Assembly: GCA_902462035.1 (NCBI GenBank)
Contig: CABQAC010000046.1
Span: 1-10,690, forward strand
Length of the DNA: 10,690 bases
Direction of reading: 5' to 3'
From: an uncultured Eubacteriales bacterium
GTDB lineage: Bacteria > Bacillota > Clostridia > Oscillospirales > Acutalibacteraceae
Shown here: in pieces, positions 1 to 6,311 of the stretch
Numbering within the stretch: the stretch's first letter is position 1
Layout: each line of letters starts with the position of its first letter
Program-made: the position numbers and the translations under genes
The notes under the pieces: generated by a model
Told to the model about the DNA's origin: nothing
Seen by the model: only the letters and a program-made list of their open reading frames with translations
Databases searched by the model: none

Positions 1-96
1 CTGGGCCGTGCCCTCCCGAAAGGGCACGGTTTGGGCCGACTTAGGCAAACACCCCCGGTAAGCGGTAAAGACCGCGGAACATTCCGTTGGAAACAT
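1..96 (-). CDS. Start of an unidentified third gene of the c-di-GMP operon (partial)
   Basis: An open frame starts at the ATG at 96-94 and runs without a stop through the left edge; 32 residues are visible, beginning MFPTECSAVF. An AGGAGG Shine-Dalgarno (complement of 105-110) sits 8 bases before the ATG, the best ribosome binding site in the window. The start lies 31 bases after the stop of the EIIC-EAL gene with no terminator between, so it is probably the third cistron of that operon. About two thirds of its codons end in G or C, like the neighbours. The visible part has two cysteines and no domain I recognise. A 9-bp inverted repeat (6-29) lies inside the frame. The frame may therefore be a very short peptide or chance, with the repeat acting as a transcription end. 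No function can be proposed. Confidence 0.45.
   Translation of the reverse strand, partial: MFPTECSAVFTAYRGCLPKSAQTVPFREGTAQ
6..29. repeat. Perfect 9-bp inverted repeat (hairpin)
   Basis: CCGTGCCCT (6-14) pairs perfectly with AGGGCACGG (21-29) around a 6-base loop. On the plus strand it is followed only by TTTGGG, and on the minus strand by CCCAG before the window ends, so neither side shows a proper U-tract. It could be a weak terminator of a plus-strand gene lying to the left, or a structured stretch inside the partial minus-strand frame that covers it. Confidence 0.5.
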
Positions 97-127
97 AGCG
101 GTTCCCTCCTATTATGTTGCAAGATTT

Positions 128-2257
128 TTAGGATTGAGCATTGCCCTGTTTTGGGGAAAGACTGCGGTGCAGCAGCGTTAAAAATTCGGGCAGGGGTACG
201 GCTGGGCTGTACAGGTACCCCTGGTACAAGCGGCACCCCAGCTCTTTCAGCCGGTCGCGCTGTTCCGGGGTTTCCACATATTCGGCCGTTACCTGAAAAT
301 GAAGGGAGCGGGACAAAAACAGGATGGAGGAAATGATGTCGGCGCAACGCTCGTTTTCCGGAAGATCCCGTATCAGCGAGCCGTCCAGCTTGACCATATC
401 GAACAAGCTGTCCTGCAGATAAGTCATCGAGCTGTGCCCCATACCGAAATCGTCCAGGATGATTTGAATGCCCGCCTGCCGCAGGGGGGCAAGCCGCTGC
501 AGCAGCACCGGGGTGACGGAAAGAGCGGTTTGTTCGGTCACCTCTACCCCTAGATTTTGGGCGCGGACGCCGTGGACCCGGATACGTTCCAGCAAAAAAG
601 GCACAAACCGTTCCTGGGCCAGCTGCCCGGCTGTAACGTTAAAGGAGAGATGCAGGGGGCAAACGGCTTCCATTTCCTTTAGATCGCGGCAGGCTTGGTT
701 TAGGATAGCATCACCCAGGGCGTCCATACAGCCGGATTCTTCCGCCAGCGCGATCACCAGGGGCGGATAAAGGGGCGCGTCCCCGTCCCGGTGGTAGCGC
801 AGCAGCGCTTCGGCCCCCCGGATGCGGCCGGTATCGTCCGCCTGGGGCTGATAATACAAAGTCACCCGCTCTGCCCGGACGGCCTGCTGCAGTTCCCCGG
901 CCAGCTGACGGGCCAGCTTGCCCAATGCGTCGTCCCTGGAAAGCAGCGCGGGACGCGTGCCGGTCCGCTCGCTTTCGCGGACGATCCGGGTCAGCCGGTC
1001 AATCTGCCGGTGCCGGACGCTGTCCTGATACCGCTGGTCGAACCGCACAAAGGGAAGGTAAATGGCGACCCCCAACAACAGGTTGAACAGCTGCAGGAGG
1101 GCACCCCGGACCGAGCCGGTGGCCGCGTATCCGCTGAGCAGGATAGGGGTAGTCCATTCCACTGGATGAACGGCCATGGGAACCAGGCCCAGCTGCATGG
1201 AGAGGAAGCTGATTACCGTCAGTACCAGCGGGGTGACCAAAAATGGAATGAGGTAAATGGGATTGAGCACCACCGGCAACCCGAACAGAATGATTTCGTT
1301 CATATTGAGCAGAGCGGGAAGCAATGCGATTTTGGATAGGCGCCGGGTAGTGCGGCGCTTGTCCGCCACCAAAATGGCGGCGGCCAGGCAAAGCAGCGCG
1401 CCGCAGCCGCCGAATACCACAAAGGTGTCAAAAAAAGTTTTGCTGACAATTTCGGTGGGGGCCAGGCCGGCGACGGCCAGCTGCTGGTTGGCGTCCACCC
1501 CCAGGGAAAAGACGTTCCGCGCCACTTCGTCGAGCACGTTGGCGCCGTGAATGCCGAAAAACCACATCACATGGAGCAGGAACATGAACAGAAGCCCGCT
1601 GAACAGGTTGCGCCCCAAGTTTTGGAATAAGGTCATCAACTGCTGGGACAGAAAGCTCTGAAAATCTTTTACGCCCAAAATATTGGTCATGATCACATTG
1701 AGCAGGGTGAACAGGCCAACCACGATACAGGCGGGCAGGGTGGCGATTAAAATCAGGCTGAAAGAGCTGCCTTCCCCTGCGCCGGAAATGCGGCGGAAAA
1801 AAAACCGCGCGCAGCGCGTATAGAGGTAGCAGGACAGAAGGGTCACGACGAGCACGTTGAACAGGTGGATGCTTTGAAACAGTTCCAACGACAGCGGGTG
1901 GCCGCCGGCAGTGGAGAACGCCAAATAGGAGCTTAGGCTGACAAAAGGGGCGATACCCCGGCAGGTAAGCCGGTACTCCTGCTCGAAGCTGAAGCTGATG
2001 GTCAGCAGCATAATCAGCGAAATCATATCCAGCGTGACGCTCTTGACCACGGTAAAAAAAGCGTGGAGCGAACCGCCTAAAAAACCAGACAGAAAGGTTT
2101 GATACGCCGCGACGGGGATACTGAGAAAAAAGAGCGCGGCGGAGCCGGCTGCGACAGCGGGAACTGCCAGCATCAGCCCGCTGCGCACCGCGCGGAGCAT
2201 TTTGTTGTCGTCCAGGCGGCTGCATAACTGTTCCGCCTGGGGAGTTAGCTGTTTCAT
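128..2257 (-). CDS. PTS EIIC-like membrane domain fused to an EAL c-di-GMP phosphodiesterase
   Basis: This 709-residue protein probably hydrolyses c-di-GMP to pGpG at the membrane, under control of a permease-like input. Residues ~20-405 form a PTS EIIC domain (cellobiose/lactose type) with about ten hydrophobic segments. It carries the WFFGIHG motif (232-238) and the NEIILFGLPVVLNP stretch with Glu321. The canonical proline after that Glu (NEP) is absent. Residues ~410-465 link to an EAL domain (~465-695). Its expected metal and catalytic residues are visible: E483 of EAL, N540, E572, D602-D603, K623, E659, E662 and Q679. The usual AEGVE reads AEYVE. There is no GGDEF domain and no EIIA or EIIB, so sugar sensing is more likely than PTS transport (inference). 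A GGAAGG about 13 bases upstream may be the RBS. The gene starts 28 bases after the preceding GGDEF/EAL gene, so co-transcription is likely. EIIC-EAL fusions occur in other Firmicutes; their ligands are unknown to me. Confidence 0.9.
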   Translation of the reverse strand: MKQLTPQAEQLCSRLDDNKMLRAVRSGLMLAVPAVAAGSAALFFLSIPVAAYQTFLSGFLGGSLHAFFTVVKSVTLDMISLIMLLTISFSFEQEYRLTCRGIAPFVSLSSYLAFSTAGGHPLSLELFQSIHLFNVLVVTLLSCYLYTRCARFFFRRISGAGEGSSFSLILIATLPACIVVGLFTLLNVIMTNILGVKDFQSFLSQQLMTLFQNLGRNLFSGLLFMFLLHVMWFFGIHGANVLDEVARNVFSLGVDANQQLAVAGLAPTEIVSKTFFDTFVVFGGCGALLCLAAAILVADKRRTTRRLSKIALLPALLNMNEIILFGLPVVLNPIYLIPFLVTPLVLTVISFLSMQLGLVPMAVHPVEWTTPILLSGYAATGSVRGALLQLFNLLLGVAIYLPFVRFDQRYQDSVRHRQIDRLTRIVRESERTGTRPALLSRDDALGKLARQLAGELQQAVRAERVTLYYQPQADDTGRIRGAEALLRYHRDGDAPLYPPLVIALAEESGCMDALGDAILNQACRDLKEMEAVCPLHLSFNVTAGQLAQERFVPFLLERIRVHGVRAQNLGVEVTEQTALSVTPVLLQRLAPLRQAGIQIILDDFGMGHSSMTYLQDSLFDMVKLDGSLIRDLPENERCADIISSILFLSRSLHFQVTAEYVETPEQRDRLKELGCRLYQGYLYSPAVPLPEFLTLLHRSLSPKQGNAQS

Positions 2258-2285
2258 CAGATCTTGCCATCCTTCCGGTGTATCT

Positions 2286-5200
2286 TTAGGTGGGCGGCAG
2301 GAATTTGCGCTGAAAGGATTCCGCGGTTTCCGGACGGCCGAACAGGTAGCCCTGAATCATATCCAACTTCATGGGCGAAACGACCTGATATTCCTCCGGC
2401 GTTTCCACGCCTTCCAAGCAGACTTTAATCCCAACATCGTGGCACAGGGCGACGATAAATTGAATAAAGGTCGCGTCAAATCTGCTGTTAATAATATTTT
2501 GTATAAAAATGCGGTCTATTTTGACGATATCCGCCGGGGATACTTTTAAAATTTCTAGGGAGGAGTACCCGGTGCCAAAATCGTCGATAGCCACCCGCAC
2601 CCCGATCCCCCGCAACTCATCGAACACCCGTTGGACCGTTTCCGCCTCCCGCACCATGTAAGTTTCGGTCAGCTCTAACACCAGTTTTTCCGGCGCCAGG
2701 CCGTACCGATGCAAAGTCCGGCGGACAAACGGCACCAAATCCGGTTCGGCTACCTGCAGATAAGACAGGTTTACACTGACAGAAAAGAGAGGCATGATGG
2801 CCTCCCATTGTTTGCACTGGCGAACCGCCTGCTCCAAAATCCATTTGCCGGTGGGCACAATCAGCCCTCTTTGTTCCAAAAGGGGGATAAACTCCACGGG
2901 CGGCAGATCGCCGTATTGTTCGCATTGGTAGCGCGCCAAAACCTCGGCCCCGATGACCGCGCCGGTCAGCGCGTCTACCTGGGGCTGGTATTGCACGGAA
3001 AAATCGTTATAATTGTTTTCCGCGCTTTCCCGCAGCAGTTCCGCCAGGATCAACGAGCGGGAGTTTAACGATAATATATCCTGCGAGAAGAAGACCGCGC
3101 GGTTCTTGCCGGTGTGCTTTGCCTGCTCCAGCGAATAATCCGCATGCTTAAACAATTCGAGGTAATCGGAGGCGTCGGCGGGATAGGAAACGCAGCCCGC
3201 AGACACGGTGCAGAAGAACTTTTGGCCGTTATACGACTGCTGGGACTGGAATACGCTGTGGATTTTACCGAACAGATTGCGCAGATCCTCCGGGCCGCCG
3301 TTGGCTACAAGAATGCCGAATTCGTCCCCGTCCAGCCGGTAAAACGAGGCGTTGCCGGGCAGCAGGGTTTGAATCCGCTGGGACATCATGCGCAGGACTT
3401 CATCCCCGAATACCCGGTCGTAAAGGTTGTTGATGTGCTTGAAATCGTCCAGCCCCAGCAGCATCATGCCGAACCGGGAAACCGCGGCGCTTTCAATCAG
3501 GTGGTTGACGCTGTCCTCAAATTCCAGCTTGTTGTACAGGCCGGTCAAGGGGTCGCGCTTATTCTTGCTGCCCAGGTTGGTGATAAACCCGGCAAACAAG
3601 CTGGGCTCCCCGTTTTCGTCCCGCTCCAAATGCCCCCGGCAGCGCAGCCAGACCCATTCGCCCTTTTGGTTGAGCGCGCGGTATTCCACACAGTGGGTAT
3701 CCGTCCGCCCGTCGGCAATTTCCTGGTTGGATTCGAGAAACATGGCTTTGTCGTGCTCGTGGATCTTCGCGCCCCATTCCGCGGCGGCGTTTTGCAGTAC
3801 CGCGCCGGGCAGGCCGAATTCCCTCACCATGGCTGGCGGGTACCGGAAGGTATTGGTTTTCATGTTGCAGACGTAAAGGTAATCGTCGGTGCTTTGTACC
3901 AGGGCGTCGTATAGTTTTTCGGTATTGTAGGAAAAATCGCCGTCGGATACGTTGGGAACCGGATGAAAAAGGCGGCGTTCCCGCTCCATCTGTTGAATAT
4001 GAAACCGGCGCTTCTGCTCGTACATAGCCTCGTCCGCCTGACTGATCAGCTCAGACGGGGTGGGCATGATTTCAGCCAGCGCGGGCTGGACAACGCCGAA
4101 GCAGAAACTCATCTCGTACGGGAGAGAAAGCCGCTGCGTTTCCGCGGACAGCGCGCGCTGCATGGCGTGAATCCGGGAAGTCGCCTCCGCCTTGTTCGTA
4201 CCGCGGAAGACCAAAACGAACTCGTCCCCGCTTAAGCGGATCGCAAAATCGGACGGCTGAAGCATCGTTCGCACCACATGGGAAATGGCCGACAGCATCC
4301 GGTCCCCTTCGCTGTGCCCGTACGTGTCGTTGACCGCCTTGAGCATATTGATGTCGTACAACGCGACCGATAACGGCTTGCCGGACTGCCGGGCTTGCGC
4401 CAGGGCGGCGGCCAGCGCCTCCTTGCCCGCCCGCCGGTTGAGCATGTCGGTCAGTTCGTCGATGGTGGCGGCCCGGGAAAGCAGCTTGGAATCGGTGATA
4501 TCCCGGGACTGCTGCAAATGCACCGTGGAACCGTCGATCCATTGAATCAGGCTGTCGTAATTTTCATAAATGCGCCCGGTGACGCTGTTGCGCTCCTCCC
4601 ATACGCAGGAAGGGTGGCCCGGATCCTGGAGCAGCCGCCGCACTGGGCAAAAAGAACAGCGCTGCCGCATTCCTTTTTGCAGAACTTGCCAGCAGATTTC
4701 CCCCTCGGGGTGTTCCAGCCCAAAGGTGCGCTTCATGGTCTTGTTCATAAACAGGATACGGTCGGTTTGCGGGTCAGTGATGTATAGGTTGGCGTTCATG
4801 CTGTCCATGGTGGAATTGAACACGAAACTCATCAGTTCTTGCTGCTGAATATAGTCCTGGCTGGTTACAAGGGACCGCAGCAAAAGCAATAGGGTATCCA
4901 ATAAGTTTATTTCGACCGTGGTCCAGCAGCCGCTTTCTTTTTCAAAGTACGCCATGCCCATCAGCCGGTTATCGGAGCAGATGGGAATCAGCAGCGGCGC
5001 CCATAAAGGGCGCAAACCATCTTCCTGCACCAACCGGGCAAGAGCGGCGCTTTCCAGGGGCTCCCCATTGGAAAAAGAGGCGGGGATACCCTGCTCCAGC
5101 TTGCGCAGCAGGGCGGGGAAAAAACCGTCTTGCTGCGTGCCTTCCGCCGTCCATTCCGCCCAGGCTGGGGGAACGTCCATCTGTATCAGGCATACCCGGC

Positions 5201-5354
5201 GCACTGGCACCAGGGATGCGACGAATGCCGCAAAATGTTTCACGTCGTCGTTTAAACTATTTGTGCGCCAGGAAAAAGGCCGCAATTTATTTAAACTGGC
5301 GTAAACCTTTTGCAGATAACGTTCGTTGCGCTCAAACTCCCTTTGCTGTTCCAT
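2286..5354 (-). CDS. GAF-like/PAS/GGDEF/PAS/GGDEF/EAL c-di-GMP turnover protein
   Basis: A 1022-residue soluble signalling protein predicted to degrade, and perhaps make, c-di-GMP. Order: GAF-like region (~35-170); PAS (~175-295) with C221, C233 and C236; GGDEF1 (~298-455); PAS (~480-595) with a C-terminal PAC-like part; GGDEF2 (~600-765); EAL (~775-1015). GGDEF1 reads SGDEF (375-379) but keeps its nucleotide/metal residues (NDTYGH, 342-347). GGDEF2 reads DGDEF (675-679), and its NDxxGH region is replaced by NNLYDR, so it looks regulatory. Neither has an RxxD inhibitory site in the usual place. The EAL domain has the EVL variant (804-806) and keeps N862, E894, D924-D925, K945, E981 and Q1001, so phosphodiesterase activity is likely. 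I chose the ATG at 5354 because AAGGGGGG lies 8 bases upstream. An in-frame ATG at 5399 would add 15 residues but has no RBS. It is first in the operon, ahead of the EIIC-EAL gene. Confidence 0.92.
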   Translation of the reverse strand: MEQQREFERNERYLQKVYASLNKLRPFSWRTNSLNDDVKHFAAFVASLVPVRRVCLIQMDVPPAWAEWTAEGTQQDGFFPALLRKLEQGIPASFSNGEPLESAALARLVQEDGLRPLWAPLLIPICSDNRLMGMAYFEKESGCWTTVEINLLDTLLLLLRSLVTSQDYIQQQELMSFVFNSTMDSMNANLYITDPQTDRILFMNKTMKRTFGLEHPEGEICWQVLQKGMRQRCSFCPVRRLLQDPGHPSCVWEERNSVTGRIYENYDSLIQWIDGSTVHLQQSRDITDSKLLSRAATIDELTDMLNRRAGKEALAAALAQARQSGKPLSVALYDINMLKAVNDTYGHSEGDRMLSAISHVVRTMLQPSDFAIRLSGDEFVLVFRGTNKAEATSRIHAMQRALSAETQRLSLPYEMSFCFGVVQPALAEIMPTPSELISQADEAMYEQKRRFHIQQMERERRLFHPVPNVSDGDFSYNTEKLYDALVQSTDDYLYVCNMKTNTFRYPPAMVREFGLPGAVLQNAAAEWGAKIHEHDKAMFLESNQEIADGRTDTHCVEYRALNQKGEWVWLRCRGHLERDENGEPSLFAGFITNLGSKNKRDPLTGLYNKLEFEDSVNHLIESAAVSRFGMMLLGLDDFKHINNLYDRVFGDEVLRMMSQRIQTLLPGNASFYRLDGDEFGILVANGGPEDLRNLFGKIHSVFQSQQSYNGQKFFCTVSAGCVSYPADASDYLELFKHADYSLEQAKHTGKNRAVFFSQDILSLNSRSLILAELLRESAENNYNDFSVQYQPQVDALTGAVIGAEVLARYQCEQYGDLPPVEFIPLLEQRGLIVPTGKWILEQAVRQCKQWEAIMPLFSVSVNLSYLQVAEPDLVPFVRRTLHRYGLAPEKLVLELTETYMVREAETVQRVFDELRGIGVRVAIDDFGTGYSSLEILKVSPADIVKIDRIFIQNIINSRFDATFIQFIVALCHDVGIKVCLEGVETPEEYQVVSPMKLDMIQGYLFGRPETAESFQRKFLPPT

Positions 5355-5435
5355 CGGAGGAACCCCCCTTCTTGCCGGGCAGGGCCAAGCCGATCCCATG
5401 CCGGGATGCCGTTTCCAAAAACTCGCGTTAAAATT

Positions 5436-5463
5436 ATTTTACCATATCGGCGTCAAGAAGCAA
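5436..5463 (-). promoter_or_regulatory. Probable extended -10 promoter of the c-di-GMP operon
   Basis: Read on the minus strand, TAAAAT (complement of 5436-5441) is preceded by TGG (5442-5444), giving an extended -10. A weak -35, TTGCTT (5458-5463), lies 16 bases upstream. Transcription would start near 5429 and give a leader of about 75 bases before the ATG at 5354. The -35 match is poor, so the call rests mainly on the -10. Confidence 0.45.
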
Positions 5464-5480
5464 GGAAAGAAAGCCTGGGA

Positions 5481-5509
5481 TTGACTTTTTTTCGAAAAAC
5501 AGATAGGAT
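5481..5509 (+). promoter_or_regulatory. Sigma-A-like promoter of the pduB-type gene
   Basis: TTGACT (5481-5486) and TAGGAT (5504-5509) are separated by exactly 17 bases. The predicted start, near 5516, gives a leader of about 40 bases. The ATG at 5508-5510 overlaps this -10 box and so cannot be the translation start, which supports the ATG at 5556. The -35 lies only 17 bases from the -35 of the divergent operon, so regulators bound here could affect both directions (inference). Confidence 0.6.
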
Positions 5510-5555
5510 GAAAAAAGAAATGCCGCCGGGAATCCGGGGCGGAAAGGAGCGCGGA

Positions 5556-6260
5556 ATGGAACTGGAAGCATTTGGAATGATGGAATTTGTGGGAACGGCT
5601 GTGCTGGATACCATTGGCCTTGTGATCGCCAACCTGGACGATACCCTGCGGGACCAGCTTGGCGTACCGGACCATTGCCGCGCTTTGGGGCTGATTGGTT
5701 CCCGCACCGGCGCCGCCGGACAGGCCATGGCCGCCGACGAGGCGGTAAAGGGTACCAACTGCCTGGCCGTTTCGGTGGAACTGCCCCGGGATACCAAAGG
5801 ATGGGGCGGCCATGGCTGCTTGATTGTGCTGGGCGCGCCGGATGTGTCGGACGCGCGGCGCGCGGTGGAGATTGCCCTGGATTTGATTGGCAAATTCGCG
5901 GGCGAGGTTCATATCAGCGCTGCGGGACACTTGGAATTTGCTTATTCCGCCCGGGCGGGGGAGGTGCTGCGCCAGGCGTTTGGCGCGGTGGAAGGCATGG
6001 CGTTCGGCTTTATGGCTGGGTCGCCTGCTCCCATTGGGCTGGTTATGGCAGACCGGGCCATGAAGGCGGCGCCGGTGCAAGCGGTGAAGGTCTGCACCCC
6101 GTCGAGGGGCACCAGCCACTCCAACGAGGTGATTCTGGCAGTCAGCGGGGAGGCGGAGGCGGTCCGCCAGTGCGTGATGGCGGGGAAAACAGCGGGCATG
6201 GCGTTGCTGCGTTCCATGGGCAGCCAGCCCGAATCCCCCGGAGCGCCGTATTTGGTTTAG
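5556..6260 (+). CDS. pduB: PduB-family trimeric (BMC-T) microcompartment shell protein, orphan
   Basis: A 234-residue protein that closely resembles PduB/EtuB, shell proteins with two BMC domains that form pseudohexameric trimers in the facets of bacterial microcompartments. Family stretches run the whole length: EFVGTA and IGLVIAN near the N-terminus (10-26), MAADEAVKGTN (58-68), ELPRDTKG (75-82), GHLEF (124-128) and SRGTSHSNE (183-191). The two domains span roughly 10-115 and 120-220. The start at 5556 has AAAGGAG 6 bases upstream and lies below a good promoter. From this start the protein matches the short form PduB' (about 233 residues in Salmonella) and lacks the N-terminal extension of full-length PduB that links shell to enzyme core. 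A terminator follows 20 bases after the stop, so the gene is monocistronic. No other pdu, eut or shell gene is in the window. EtuB-like is an alternative name; the BMC-T family call is firm. Confidence 0.93.
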   Translation: MELEAFGMMEFVGTAVLDTIGLVIANLDDTLRDQLGVPDHCRALGLIGSRTGAAGQAMAADEAVKGTNCLAVSVELPRDTKGWGGHGCLIVLGAPDVSDARRAVEIALDLIGKFAGEVHISAAGHLEFAYSARAGEVLRQAFGAVEGMAFGFMAGSPAPIGLVMADRAMKAAPVQAVKVCTPSRGTSHSNEVILAVSGEAEAVRQCVMAGKTAGMALLRSMGSQPESPGAPYLV

Positions 6261-6270
6261 GGTATTTGTA

Positions 6271-6311
6271 AAAAAGACGAGGCTTGCCACGTTTGCGGCA
6301 AGCCCTTTTTT
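6271..6311. terminator. Bidirectional intrinsic terminator between pduB and the antiporter gene
   Basis: GGCTTGCC (6281-6288) pairs with GGCAAGCC (6297-6304) around an 8-base loop. On the plus strand a T-run (6306-6311) follows. On the minus strand the run of A at 6270-6275 gives a U-tract shortly after the hairpin. It can serve both convergent genes, and the antiporter stop codon lies in the edge of the plus-strand T-run. Confidence 0.85.

Noticed and set aside
30..127. Possible riboswitch or structured RNA at the left edge
   Set aside because: Small inverted repeats are present, but I could not fit the segment to c-di-GMP, cobalamin or another known riboswitch core, and the strand with a gene start uses it as coding sequence and RBS.
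791..1339. Plus-strand frames opposite the EAL and GGDEF genes (for example 791-1339 and 3114-3914)
   Set aside because: All lie antisense to well-supported domains, lack RBS and domain signatures, and are expected by chance in GC-rich DNA.
1428..2270. 280-codon minus-strand frame overlapping the EIIC-EAL gene
   Set aside because: Out-of-frame shadow of the EIIC coding region; its arginine- and proline-rich product has no family features, although its ATG sits closer to the GGAAGG motif.
5355..5399. Upstream ATG giving a 15-residue longer GGDEF/EAL protein
   Set aside because: It has no ribosome binding site, while the ATG at 5354 has AAGGGGGG at good spacing, and the extra residues look like translated leader.
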